From Kribbella sp. VKM Ac-2569 (GTDB taxonomy: Bacteria > Actinomycetota > Actinomycetes > Propionibacteriales > Kribbellaceae): DNA of 64,000 nucleotides. Made by a program: the position numbers and the translations under genes. The notes under the pieces were generated by a model, which ran no database searches, was not told where the DNA came from, and saw nothing but the letters and a program-made list of their open reading frames with translations. The stretch is from assembly GCF_004216905.1 (NCBI RefSeq), contig NZ_SGXJ01000004.1:744001-808000 (forward strand), given 5' to 3'. The stretch's first letter is position 1. Every line of letters begins with the position of its first letter. Of this stretch, positions 16,652 to 24,996 are shown piece after piece.

Positions 16652-17166
16652 AGATCGAGGAGACCGCAATCCCCGGCGTACTGCGGATCGAGCTGGACGT
16701 GCAGCCGAACGACGACGGATGGTTCAAGGAGAACTTCCACCGCGAGAAGCTGGCCGAGCTCGGGATGGAGGTTGTGCAGCACAACGTCGCGCACTTCGAG
16801 GCGGCCGGGATCGTCCGCGGGATCCACGCGGAGCCCTGGGACAAGTACCTGTCGCCGTCGTCCGGGCGGGTGTTCGCCGCGATCGTCGACCTCCGCTCCG
16901 GCGACGGCTTCGGCCAGGCGGAGACGTTCGAGCTCGGTACGTCGGATGCGCTCTACGTGCCCCGTGGTGTCGGGAACTCGTTCTGCACGCTGACGCCGCA
17001 CACGACGTACAACTTCCTCGTGAACGAGCACTGGTCGCCGGAGCGGATCACTGTGGACCTGTTCGATCCGGAGCTGGCGATCGCGTGGCCGCTCGAGCAG
17101 CTCAAGTACACCGAGCGGGACGCCGGGAACCCTTCGCTGGCAGCGCTCAGGAGGCAGCGGGCCTGA
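16648..17166 (+). CDS. RmlC-like dTDP-4-dehydro-sugar 3,5-epimerase family protein
   Basis: 172 residues, RmlC cupin fold. GIVRGIHAEPWDKYLSP holds the catalytic His and the following Lys, FAAIVDLRSGDGFGQ is the central strand, and DPELAIAWP carries the C-terminal Asp of the catalytic pair. The usual PEGFAHGF becomes PRGVGNSF, so one active-site His is Asn; the substrate or the number of epimerised carbons may differ from RmlC. GTG start overlaps the DUF2786 stop. No other rml gene is near. Confidence 0.78.
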   Translation: MKIEETAIPGVLRIELDVQPNDDGWFKENFHREKLAELGMEVVQHNVAHFEAAGIVRGIHAEPWDKYLSPSSGRVFAAIVDLRSGDGFGQAETFELGTSDALYVPRGVGNSFCTLTPHTTYNFLVNEHWSPERITVDLFDPELAIAWPLEQLKYTERDAGNPSLAALRRQRA

Positions 17167-17725
17167 GTCCGCAGAGCACGATGTCCAGCAGGCGATTCGC
17201 CTGCTTCGGCTCGATGTCGCGGCCCATGTTGATGCCGCCGACCAGCCGCATCACGTCGGCCAGCTCCAGGTCGTCCCGGACCTCACCGGCCGCCTTCGCC
17301 TTGTCCAGGAGGAGATGCCCGGCCTCCTGCACGTTCGCCTTGCAGATCTGGAAGAACGGCGATTCCTTGCCCAGCGCAACGGTCAGTTCGCTGGCCAGGC
17401 TGCCCTTGGACAGTCCGTACCCGAGGAAGCTGCGCAGCCACGCCGCCAGTGCGTCGAACGGCTCCAGCTCCCGGTCGAAGTCGTACGCGCGGTCGCAGAC
17501 GGACTGGATCTCGTCGACGTAGACCGCCTCGAGCAGCGCGGTCCGGCTCGGGAACCGGCGGTACAGCGTGCCGATGCCGACGCCGGCCCGGCGGGCGATC
17601 TCCTCGAGTGAGGTGTCGGTGCCGTGCTCCGCGAACGTCTCCCGGGCGGCCGTCACCAGGCGGTCGTAGTTCCGGGCCGCGTCCGCACGGGTCGGCCGTG
17701 CGCACGGCAAAGGTTGTGGCGCCAT
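17147..17725 (-). CDS. TetR-family repressor of the divergent MFS exporter
   Basis: 192 residues. N-terminal helix-turn-helix TSLEEIARRAGVGIGTLYRRFPSRTALLEAVY is classic TetR_N; the C-terminal ligand domain resembles the SbtR-like group (LAAWLRSFLGYGL...). Start ATG 17725 is placed by AGGAGG four bases upstream. It is divergent from a DHA2 exporter with two matched palindromes between them, so it probably represses both and is released by an exported compound. Its 3' end overlaps the epimerase-like gene by 20 bp. Confidence 0.88.
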   Translation of the reverse strand: MAPQPLPCARPTRADAARNYDRLVTAARETFAEHGTDTSLEEIARRAGVGIGTLYRRFPSRTALLEAVYVDEIQSVCDRAYDFDRELEPFDALAAWLRSFLGYGLSKGSLASELTVALGKESPFFQICKANVQEAGHLLLDKAKAAGEVRDDLELADVMRLVGGINMGRDIEPKQANRLLDIVLCGLRPAAS

Positions 17726-17759
17726 CCAGCCTCCTCGCAACTCCGCCCAACATTATCGC

Positions 17760-17788
17760 TTGCAAAGCGGAGGATGCCTCCGTATCGT
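17760..17788 (+). promoter_or_regulatory. MFS exporter promoter
   Basis: TTGCAA (17760-17765), 17-bp spacer, TATCGT (17783-17788) upstream of the exporter. The first operator palindrome fills the spacer exactly, so bound repressor would block RNA polymerase. Confidence 0.5.
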
Positions 17789-17806
17789 ATCCGGAGGAGC
17801 GCTCCG
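17768..17806. promoter_or_regulatory. twin TetR operators
   Basis: Two 15-bp palindromes with the same arms: CGGAGGATGCCTCCG (17768-17782) and CGGAGGAGCGCTCCG (17792-17806), centres 24 bp apart. An outer AAAGCGGAG / CTCCGCTTT inverted repeat embraces both. The position between tetR and the exporter makes them the likely binding sites of the repressor. Confidence 0.75.
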
Positions 17807-17847
17807 CTTTCTGTCTCAACTGTAGCCCCTCAGGGGTAAGGAGCAAT

Positions 17848-19326
17848 ATGTCGGCATCAGCCGCGGCGCCGGCCGGCGCCACCTCTGGCACGCCCGGACG
17901 GCGGCCGGGGGTAGTTCTTGCAGTCATCCTGGTCACCCAGTTGATGGTGATCCTCGACGCCACCGTCGTGAACATCGCCATGCCCCACATCCAGCAGTCC
18001 CTGCACTTCAGTCCGTCGAGCCTGTCGTGGGTGCAGAACGCCTACGCGCTCGCGTTCGGCGGTCTGCTCCTGCTCGGCGCCCGCGCCGGTGACCTGCTCG
18101 GTCGTCGCCGGGTGTTCATCACCGGTGTCATCGTCTTCACGTTCGCCTCGCTGCTCGGCGGTCTCGCGCCGAATGCGGAACTACTGCTCGCCGCACGGGT
18201 CCTGCAGGGCATCGGCGGCGCGATCGCGGCGCCGGCAGCTCTGACCCTGCTCATGCTCACCTTCCGCGAAGGCCCCGAGCGGATGAAGGCACTCGGCTAC
18301 TACAGCCTGATCTCGTCCGGCGGCGGCAGCGTCGGCCTGGTGCTCGGGGGCATGCTGACGGACTGGGCGTCCTGGCGCTGGGGCCTGTTCATCAATGTCC
18401 CGATCGGTATCGGCCTGGTCTTCGCGGCCCGGCAGGTGCTGACCGAGACCGAGCCGGAGACCGGCCGGTTCGACGTGGCCGGCGCGCTCACCTCGACGCT
18501 CGGCATCACGTCGCTGGTGTACGGGTTCATCCGGGTCGCCGACGTCGGCTGGTCGTCGCCCGAGGTGCTGGTCGCGTTCGCGGCAGGTGTGGTGCTGCTC
18601 GTGTCGTTCGTTCTGATCGAGCGCCGGGTGAGCCACCCGATCGTCCCGCTGCGGCTGTTCAAGTCCGCTCAGCGGTCGGCGTCGTACCTGACCATGCTGC
18701 TGGTGGTCGGCACGATGTTCGGGATGTTCTTCTTCCTGACGCAGTACCTGCAGGGCGTGCTCGCGCTGAGCCCGCTCACGGCCGGTCTGGCCTTCCTGCC
18801 GCTCACCGGTCTGCTGTTCACCGCGTCGCGCATCGTGCCGAAGCTGGTAGCCCGGGTCGACGGGGCCAAGCTGATGCTGATCGGTTCCACGCTGGTCGCG
18901 CTCGGCACGGTCTGGCTGACCCGGCTCGGGTCGCACAGCACGTACCTGCACGACGTGGTCGGTCCGCTGCTGCTCTTCGGCGCGGGCGCCGGGATGATCT
19001 TCATCCCGCTCGTCGGCAGGGCCATCTCGGGCGTCGCGCCTGAGGACGCGGGGGCCGCGTCCGGCATGCTGAACGTTGTCCAGCAGGTCGGTGGCGCGCT
19101 CGGCCTGGGCATCCTGGTCACGATCTTCGGTACGGCGAGCCGCAACTCGACGTCGACGATCCCCCGGGAGGTGCTGGTCGACGGCGTCCACGCCGCGTTC
19201 GTCGGAGCGCTGGTCTACGCCGCGGTGAGCCTGGCGATGATCGTGTTCACGGTCCAGCCGTGGAAATGGTTCCGCGGCGCACCGGAGCCGGTCGAGACCC
19301 CAACAGTCGTGGACTCACACGTCTGA
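17848..19326 (+). CDS. DHA2-family MFS multidrug exporter (14 TM)
   Basis: 492 residues, about 14 transmembrane helices, proton-coupled drug efflux type (EmrB/QacA). Signature LDATVVNIAMPHIQ in TM1, GARAGDLLGRRRVF between TM2 and TM3, and the motif C-like GLVLGGMLTDWASWRWGLFINVPIG. Start ATG 17848 follows AAGGAG with good spacing. It is divergent from and probably repressed by the TetR gene. Its end overlaps the convergent GNAT gene by 12 bp. Confidence 0.92.
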   Translation: MSASAAAPAGATSGTPGRRPGVVLAVILVTQLMVILDATVVNIAMPHIQQSLHFSPSSLSWVQNAYALAFGGLLLLGARAGDLLGRRRVFITGVIVFTFASLLGGLAPNAELLLAARVLQGIGGAIAAPAALTLLMLTFREGPERMKALGYYSLISSGGGSVGLVLGGMLTDWASWRWGLFINVPIGIGLVFAARQVLTETEPETGRFDVAGALTSTLGITSLVYGFIRVADVGWSSPEVLVAFAAGVVLLVSFVLIERRVSHPIVPLRLFKSAQRSASYLTMLLVVGTMFGMFFFLTQYLQGVLALSPLTAGLAFLPLTGLLFTASRIVPKLVARVDGAKLMLIGSTLVALGTVWLTRLGSHSTYLHDVVGPLLLFGAGAGMIFIPLVGRAISGVAPEDAGAASGMLNVVQQVGGALGLGILVTIFGTASRNSTSTIPREVLVDGVHAAFVGALVYAAVSLAMIVFTVQPWKWFRGAPEPVETPTVVDSHV

Positions 19327-20295
19327 CGGGATGGGCAGCGCGTAGCTGGTGAACTTGTTGTGAGTGATGAAACCGAGGTTCTCGTACAGGCCGAGCGCAC
19401 CAGTCGGGTTGTCGGCGTCGACGCCGAGCCCAGCCCGCTGGTAGCCGGCCTGTGCGGCCTCGGTCAGCACCTTCGCGATCGTTGCGCGGGCCAGACCCCG
19501 GCCGCGGTACGCGCGCCGCGTGCCGACCTGGCCGATGTACAGCTCCCGGACGCCGGTCGCCTCGGTGTCCGCCTCCCACTCGTAGCCGTTGACGTACGCC
19601 GCGACGGTCTCACCGTCCAGCACCAGGTACGACTGCGCGGCACGGAACGCCCGCGATCCGACGTTCCGGGATCGCCAGACCTCCGGGTCCGGCGGCGCCC
19701 AGCCCCAGTGGTCGGAGAAGGCCTCGAAGTGGGCCAGCCGCAAGGCTTCCTCGTACGACGGGTCGTACGGCGTCAGCCGCAGTCCGTCGGAGATCGACGC
19801 TTCGGGCACCGCCTGGTCGAGCGACCGTCGCATGTCGAAGAAGAACCGCTCTGCCTTGAAGCCCAGGCTCTCCAGCAGGCTGATCGCGCTGACGTTGTTG
19901 CTGACCGCGCCGGCGCCGACCTGGCCGGGAAAGTCTGGATGGGTGGCGGCGTGCAGCTCGCCGGCGCGCTGGATCAGCCAGCGCATCAGCGTCGTACCCA
20001 GGCCACGCCGGCGGAACTCCGGGTCGATGGTGCCCTGGGCGCGCACCCGGTCGACGTCCACCACGGACGGCGAGATGTGGGCGATGCCGTAGCCGATCAT
20101 CCGCTCGTCGGCCCACAGGCTGATGCTGTTCCTGGGCAGGTCGAGATTCGGGCGGTCCAGCTGTTCGGCGAGATCCTCCGCGCTGAAGTGTTCGCCCTCC
20201 TGGTCGACCTTCTCCGCGGCCGACAGCAACGCCGCCCACGCGTCGACGTCGCCCTTGTCCATCGGACGCGCTTCGATCCCCTCCGGCCAGCTCAT
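19315..20295 (-). CDS. tandem GNAT-domain acetyltransferase
   Basis: 326 residues from ATG 20295 (MSWPEGIEARPMDKGDVD). Two GNAT folds: the first has EFRRRGLGTTLMRWLIQRA as acetyl-CoA loop (about residue 100), the second YRGRGLARATIAKVLTEAAQAG and DNPTGALGLYENLGF (about 265-310). This resembles the mycothiol-synthase-like double GNAT proteins of actinobacteria, but MshD identity is not claimed. Substrate unknown. Divergent from the Imm52-like gene with 71 bp between. Confidence 0.82.
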   Translation of the reverse strand: MSWPEGIEARPMDKGDVDAWAALLSAAEKVDQEGEHFSAEDLAEQLDRPNLDLPRNSISLWADERMIGYGIAHISPSVVDVDRVRAQGTIDPEFRRRGLGTTLMRWLIQRAGELHAATHPDFPGQVGAGAVSNNVSAISLLESLGFKAERFFFDMRRSLDQAVPEASISDGLRLTPYDPSYEEALRLAHFEAFSDHWGWAPPDPEVWRSRNVGSRAFRAAQSYLVLDGETVAAYVNGYEWEADTEATGVRELYIGQVGTRRAYRGRGLARATIAKVLTEAAQAGYQRAGLGVDADNPTGALGLYENLGFITHNKFTSYALPIPSDV

Positions 20296-20351
20296 GCCTC
20301 GAAGGTACGGCGTCGACGTACCAGCCAGCACTCCAATTACCGGCCGCGGAG

Positions 20352-20357
20352 TACGCT
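20352..20357 (+). promoter_or_regulatory. -10-like hexamer for the Imm52-like gene
   Basis: TACGCT ends 9 bp upstream of ATG 20367 and there is no Shine-Dalgarno, suggesting a nearly leaderless message. Confidence 0.35.
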
Positions 20358-20366
20358 GACCGTCTG

Positions 20367-21068
20367 ATGACCGTGGACGACGCAGTGATCGCACGCGGAT
20401 TTTGGGGTCCGAGGCAGTCGCCGGACCGGGTCGCCGACAAGCTGGTTGCGTTCCTGACGACTCTGGATGACGTCGTGGGGGAGCGTATTCCGTGGGTCTC
20501 TCACAGCCTGCCGGGACAGTCGATTGCCGAGCGAGTAAACGCACTGCGGGTGATATCTGACGCGTTCCGGGAAAATACAGACGCTGCACATCTCGGGATC
20601 AGTCAGTCCTACAGGGCGCGCGGTCAGCGACTCGAGCAGGCTGCGATCACGATGAGTGTCGGGGGATATTCTGACTCCCCGAATGTGCAGAACGGCTTCA
20701 TGGTCAGGTGGCGTGGGGTGGATGCGGCGGTGCTCGCTGACCCGATACTGCGCCGGCTTGTCTCGGTTTGGGATCCGGACTGGGCCGCTGTGACGTCGAG
20801 GTCCCTCATGGACGCGCTTGCCGAGGTGCAGCCTGCTGGAAAGCCAGGTCCAAAGGTCGGATACCTGAGCTACGTCTCTGAGGGGAGGGCGCAGGTCTTG
20901 CCGGATGGTTTGGAGAAGCACCTGCTGAGGATTGAGAACGGCGGTGTCATGATCGGCTCGGGCGAGAGCGATGGCCTCCTGCCTGTGGACAAGGTCAGCG
21001 AGCTCGCAAAGGTCCTCAGGCTCAGCGCCGCCTTCTCGCCGACGCCGACTTCTCGCAGCAAGTTCTGA
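20367..21068 (+). CDS. Imm52-like immunity protein (orphan)
   Basis: 233 residues. The N-terminus ARGFWGPRQSPDRVADKLVAFLTTL matches the start of Imm52-family immunity proteins (FWGPRxEs...A..L..FL..L), and the later SVGGYSDSPNVQNGFMVRW fits the family's SxxxGxYSPxxPN core. Such proteins neutralise polymorphic toxins inside the cell. No toxin gene adjoins it: argS lies convergent on one side, a GNAT gene on the other. Base composition looks less GC-rich than the neighbours (runs such as GGGAAAATACAGACGC), a sign of transfer. Assignment rests on motif memory only. Confidence 0.65.
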   Translation: MTVDDAVIARGFWGPRQSPDRVADKLVAFLTTLDDVVGERIPWVSHSLPGQSIAERVNALRVISDAFRENTDAAHLGISQSYRARGQRLEQAAITMSVGGYSDSPNVQNGFMVRWRGVDAAVLADPILRRLVSVWDPDWAAVTSRSLMDALAEVQPAGKPGPKVGYLSYVSEGRAQVLPDGLEKHLLRIENGGVMIGSGESDGLLPVDKVSELAKVLRLSAAFSPTPTSRSKF

Positions 21069-21105
21069 GCTTCGCGCTCGACAGCATTCCGTAGTTCCAC
21101 GTGGG

Positions 21106-22788
21106 TCACATCGCGTCGGGGGCCTCGATGCCCAGCAGGCCGAGTCCATCCTGCAACACCTTCCGTGTCGCCGCGCAGAGGGCGATCCGACTTGCTCTGG
21201 TCGCGCCCTCACTGCTCAGCACCGGGCACTGCTCGTAGAAGCTGGAGAGCGCGGACGCGACGTCGTACAAGTAGGTGCAGAGTCTGTGCGGCTGGAGCGT
21301 TTCGGCGACCTGCTCGACAGTCGCGGCGAAGCCCGTGAGCAGGAGGGCGAGCCGTTGCTCGGCCGGGTCCTTCAGTTCGGTGAGCTCACCTGTTGCCCCT
21401 GCTTTGGAGAGAAGCCGGGTGAGCCGGGCGTGCGCGTACTGCAGATACGGGCCGGTGTTGCCGGTCATCGCGACCATCCGGTCCAGGTCGAACACGTAGT
21501 CGTTGCCCCGGTCGCTCGACAGGTCGGCGTACTTGACCGCGCCGATCCCCACCGCCCGCGCGGTCGCGGCCCGGTCGACGCCCTCCCGGCCGGCCAGTAG
21601 CGCGTCGGCCCGGGCGACCGCGCTCTCCAGCAGGTCGACGAGCTTGACGGTGCCGCCTTCCCTTGTTTTGAAGGGCTTTCCGTTCGGCCCGAGTACGGTG
21701 CCGAACGAGACGTGTTCCGCCGGCACAGTTGTCGGGAGCCAGCCGGCGGTCCGCGCGAGCGTGAAGATCATGTCGAAGTGCAGGGCCTGCCGGTGGTCCA
21801 CGACGTACACGATCCGGTCCGCGTGCAACGTGCTCACCCGATGCCGTACGGCGGCGAGGTCGGTCGCGCTGTAGCCGAATCCGCCGTCGGACTTCCGCAC
21901 GATGACCGGCAGCGGATCGCCGTCGCGACCGAGGAATCCCGGGAGGAAGGCGCACATCGCCCCGTCGGACTCGGTCAGTAGCGCTTGCTGTTCGAGCTCG
22001 GCCACGACCCGCGGCAGGTCGTCGTTGTACGCGCTCTCGCCGACGACATCGGCTCGCTCGAGGTTGCTGCCGAGCAACTCGTACACCTTGTCGAAGTCGT
22101 CCAGCGACACGTCGACCATGTGCCGCCACATCGCCCGCGTCTCCGGATCACCCGACTGCAACGCGACGACCCGCAGCCGCGCCTTGCCGGCAAAGGTGCC
22201 ATCGGCATCGAAGTGCTTCCGGCTCCGCTCGTAGAGCCGCTGCAATCCCTCCAGATCAAGGGACTCCGCCGCGATTCCTTCCTCCAGCAACTGCTCGATC
22301 ATCATCCCGTACTGCGTGCCCCAGTCGCCGACATGGTTCTGCCGAACCACGTCGTACCCGGCGAACTCGAGCACGTTGCACAACGCGTCGCCGATCACCG
22401 TCGACCGGAGATGGCCGACATGCATCTGCTTCGCGACATTGGGCTGTGAGTAGTCGACGACGACCCGCTGTCCCTTGCTGGTAAAGGATTCCGGCTCGTT
22501 GACCGCCTTCGCCAGCGTCTCCGGCAGCAATGTCAGGTTGATGAACCCGGGGCCGGCGATCTCTGGTGTGCGGCACAGGTCCTCGATCCGCAGCGCGGCG
22601 ACCAGGCGTGCGGCGACGTCCCGCGGCGACAGGCCGAGGGCGTTGCCGATCCGGAGTGCGAGATTGCTCTGGTAGTGGCCGAACTCCGGCTTGGTGCTCG
22701 ACCGCAGCTCGGGATCGTACGACGTACCGAAGGCGGCCGCCGCGGCAGCGGACAGTCTGGTGGACAGGACAGGCAGAACTGCGGACAT
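21106..22788 (-). CDS. argS: arginyl-tRNA synthetase
   Basis: 560 residues, class Ia synthetase that charges tRNA-Arg. Visible: N-terminal additional domain (FGHYQSNLALRIGNAL), HIGH-type motif KQMHVGHLRSTVIGDAL, QNHVGDWGTQYGMMIEQL, YVVDHRQALHFDMIF, and the C-terminal anticodon domain ending LGLLGIEAPDAM. The KMSKS loop is non-canonical (GPNGKPFKTREGG), as usual in ArgRS. Start ATG 22788 has AAGGA eight bases upstream. It could be a second copy, because the housekeeping argS of actinobacteria usually sits elsewhere. An Arg-rich leader precedes it. Confidence 0.92.
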   Translation of the reverse strand: MSAVLPVLSTRLSAAAAAAFGTSYDPELRSSTKPEFGHYQSNLALRIGNALGLSPRDVAARLVAALRIEDLCRTPEIAGPGFINLTLLPETLAKAVNEPESFTSKGQRVVVDYSQPNVAKQMHVGHLRSTVIGDALCNVLEFAGYDVVRQNHVGDWGTQYGMMIEQLLEEGIAAESLDLEGLQRLYERSRKHFDADGTFAGKARLRVVALQSGDPETRAMWRHMVDVSLDDFDKVYELLGSNLERADVVGESAYNDDLPRVVAELEQQALLTESDGAMCAFLPGFLGRDGDPLPVIVRKSDGGFGYSATDLAAVRHRVSTLHADRIVYVVDHRQALHFDMIFTLARTAGWLPTTVPAEHVSFGTVLGPNGKPFKTREGGTVKLVDLLESAVARADALLAGREGVDRAATARAVGIGAVKYADLSSDRGNDYVFDLDRMVAMTGNTGPYLQYAHARLTRLLSKAGATGELTELKDPAEQRLALLLTGFAATVEQVAETLQPHRLCTYLYDVASALSSFYEQCPVLSSEGATRASRIALCAATRKVLQDGLGLLGIEAPDAM

Positions 22789-22791
22789 GAC

Positions 22792-22893
22792 GAAGGTCCT
22801 TCAGGAGACGCGACTGGAACAGGCTGAGGTGTTCAGACAGTGCGTCGTCGCAGGCTGAAGCGCACGCGCCGGGCGTGGACAGGCTTCAGGCTG
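22792..22893 (-). promoter_or_regulatory. attenuator-like RNA structures before argS
   Basis: Within the leader, an 11-nt segment (22893-22883) can pair with another (22861-22851) at 10 of 11 positions. A third similar segment (22828-22820) could compete. Closer to argS, GAAG-GAC-CTTC (22802-22792) encloses the AAGGA ribosome binding site. Ribosome stalling at the Arg codons would change which pairs form. Structure is inferred by eye only. Confidence 0.5.
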
Positions 22894-22901
22894 ATCGACA
22901 T
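22833..22901 (-). CDS. Arg-rich leader peptide of argS
   Basis: A 22-codon ORF that starts one base after the stop of the upstream GT2-TagF gene (alternative in-frame ATG at 22910) and ends 44 bp before argS. It begins MSISLKPVHARR and ends SLRRRTV, with six Arg codons clustered near the end, including two adjacent CGA codons, which are rare in high-GC actinobacteria. Position, size, residue bias toward the cognate amino acid and overlapping inverted repeats are those of a transcription- or translation-attenuation leader. No strong ribosome binding site is visible. Confidence 0.6.
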   Translation of the reverse strand: MSISLKPVHARRVRFSLRRRTV

Positions 22902-22902
22902 G

Positions 22903-24984
22903 TCAGCCATTATGCACGAAGTACGCCGACGGTGCCGGTGACCGCTCGGCCAACGGCGTGATCGCCGGTACGTCGGTGTCGCCCAGGAACACCCGCCGTA
23001 CGACGCGTTCTGCCGCGCGCCCGTCGTCGAACTCGCAGAACTTCTCCCGGTACAGGTGCCGGTGCTTGGCCGCCTCGGGTGCCGCGAACGCGCCGTTCCG
23101 GAGCGCGGCGTACAGCTCCTCCGCGGACCGTGCCACCACGCCGGGCGGGAACTCGGCAACGTCGAAGTACGTGTCACGCCGGCTGTTCTGATCGAGGTGC
23201 AGCAGGATCGGCCGGTCGAGGTTGGCATAGTCGAAGGTGATCGACGAGTAGTCGGAGATCAGGACGTCGGCCGCGAGCATCAGGTCCTCGATCCGCGGAT
23301 GCTGCGACGCGACCAGGACGCGGGCGTGCTCGCCTGCGGCGGCCGCGAGTTGGTCCAGGTCGACCCGATCGGGGAGCGTCGGCGCGTACAGGATCACCAG
23401 GTGCGAGTCGTCGTACCCGAACCCGGCCCGGATCGCACGGACCTCGTCGAGCGTCGCGGTCAGCAGACAGTCGTTGCGCGGATAGCCGTACTCGAGCTCC
23501 TCGAAGTACGACGGGTAGGTGCGCTCCCAGATCTCCGACGAGTACCGGTTCGAGGACAGGTTGAAGTCCCAGCGGTCGACCTCGCGCATCACCTCGTCCT
23601 TGCCCTCGTCCGGGAAGGTCACGGTCTTCAGCGGCGTACCGTGCTGGGTCTGCAGGTGGATCTGGCCCGCGCGCTTGTCCAGGTTCTTCGGCCAGTTCAT
23701 GTTGCTGACGAAGTACGTCGCCTTGCCGAGGAGCTTCTCGTACGCCGGGGAGTCCGAGACGACGTACTCGATGCCCTCCGGGATCGCGCCGACGTGCTCG
23801 TTGTCGACGACCCAGACCCCGCGCAGGTGCGGTGCCAGCTCGGCCGCCTTCTCGTAGATCGCGCGCGGGTTGCAGGCGTACTGCTTGAACCAGTAGGCGG
23901 CGTACGCGACCAGGTTCGGGTCGAGCTTGCCGCGCCGCAGCAGCTTGCCGACCGTCTTGCCCGCGCTCGGGACGTGGAGCATCCGGGCGCTCAGCTTGAG
24001 CGTCGAGTAGGTCGCGTAGTCGTCGTGGATCAGCAGCCAGCGCTTGAACCCGCGGGCGGTCCGGTCGGCGCCGTACCCCTCCGGCTTCCAGCGCTTGGCG
24101 AAGGCGTGCGCCGCGTGGAAGAACTCGGCCCGGTCGTCGGTGTCGATCCGCTCGGGCTTCGCGAGTACGGCGAGGATGTGGTCCAGCGACCGGTCGAACG
24201 TGAACCGGCGCCAGCCGGCCAGCTCCGGGTCGGACTGGATGAACGCGTGCACCCGGTCGTACTGGTCGAAGATGTCCCACTGCCGGCGGCCGCTGGTGGC
24301 GTGGATGTTGCCGCCGGTCCGGTGCTGCCGGTAGTGCACGACGACCCGGTCCAGGGTGGCGATCCGCTCCGCCGTCAGCATCGTCGAGTAGGTCCAGGGC
24401 GCGTCCTCGTAGAAGCCGCTCGTGAACGCGAATCCGTGCCGGGTCAGGAACTGGCGGCGGTAGGCCTTGTTCCAGACCACCTCGAGGAAGGTCAGGAAGA
24501 TCGGCCGCTCGGCCGCCGTGAACACCCCGGCGCCCTCGCGCGCGAACGCGTCGTGCCGCTGGCTGCCCATGACCCGGCCGTCCCAGAAGACCCGCTCGTA
24601 GTCGAAGAGCACGATGTCCGGCTGACCCCGGTGGGTCGTCGTGGCGTCGATCCGGCCCGCGATCGCCTCGAGCGACCCCGGCGAGTAGACGTCGTCCGCG
24701 TCCAGGAACAGCACGTACTCGCCGCGGCACTCCTTCAGGCCGGCGTTCCGGGCCAACCCGAGGCCGACGTTCTCGTCCAGGTGCACCGCCCGGACCCGCG
24801 CGTCCGCGGCGGCGTACTCGTCCAGGATCCGGCCGGAGCCGTCCGGATCGGCGTCGTCCACCCCGATCACCTCGAAGTCGGTGAACGACTGCCCGAGCAC
24901 CGAGTCCAGACACGGCCGCAGCCAGGCCCGCGAGGCATGGCAGGGGACCACGATGCTGAACCTGGGGACGGTGCCGAGCGCCAT
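22903..24984 (-). CDS. bifunctional GT2 glycosyltransferase / TagF-like glycerophosphotransferase
   Basis: 693 residues. Residues about 7-230 are a GT2 domain (RFSIVVPCHASRAWLRPCLDSVLGQS, GVDDADPDGSG, LFLDADD). Residues about 330-660 are a CDP-glycerol glycerophosphotransferase domain of TagF type: WVVDNEHVGAIPEG, IHLQTQHGTPLKTV, YGYPRNDCLL, VILYAPTLPD and LISDYSSITFDYANL. It should build a wall teichoic acid-like chain of alternating sugar and polyol phosphate at the membrane. Divergent from the Fic-like gene with only 24 bp between starts. Its stop is one base before the argS leader peptide. Confidence 0.9.
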   Translation of the reverse strand: MALGTVPRFSIVVPCHASRAWLRPCLDSVLGQSFTDFEVIGVDDADPDGSGRILDEYAAADARVRAVHLDENVGLGLARNAGLKECRGEYVLFLDADDVYSPGSLEAIAGRIDATTTHRGQPDIVLFDYERVFWDGRVMGSQRHDAFAREGAGVFTAAERPIFLTFLEVVWNKAYRRQFLTRHGFAFTSGFYEDAPWTYSTMLTAERIATLDRVVVHYRQHRTGGNIHATSGRRQWDIFDQYDRVHAFIQSDPELAGWRRFTFDRSLDHILAVLAKPERIDTDDRAEFFHAAHAFAKRWKPEGYGADRTARGFKRWLLIHDDYATYSTLKLSARMLHVPSAGKTVGKLLRRGKLDPNLVAYAAYWFKQYACNPRAIYEKAAELAPHLRGVWVVDNEHVGAIPEGIEYVVSDSPAYEKLLGKATYFVSNMNWPKNLDKRAGQIHLQTQHGTPLKTVTFPDEGKDEVMREVDRWDFNLSSNRYSSEIWERTYPSYFEELEYGYPRNDCLLTATLDEVRAIRAGFGYDDSHLVILYAPTLPDRVDLDQLAAAAGEHARVLVASQHPRIEDLMLAADVLISDYSSITFDYANLDRPILLHLDQNSRRDTYFDVAEFPPGVVARSAEELYAALRNGAFAAPEAAKHRHLYREKFCEFDDGRAAERVVRRVFLGDTDVPAITPLAERSPAPSAYFVHNG

Positions 24985-24996
24985 GCCTAGTCATCC

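Noticed and set aside
22833..23228. 131-codon reverse frame containing the argS leader
   Set aside because: Upstream of the leader ATG it is out of frame with, and inside, the TagF domain; only its last 22-25 codons are considered.
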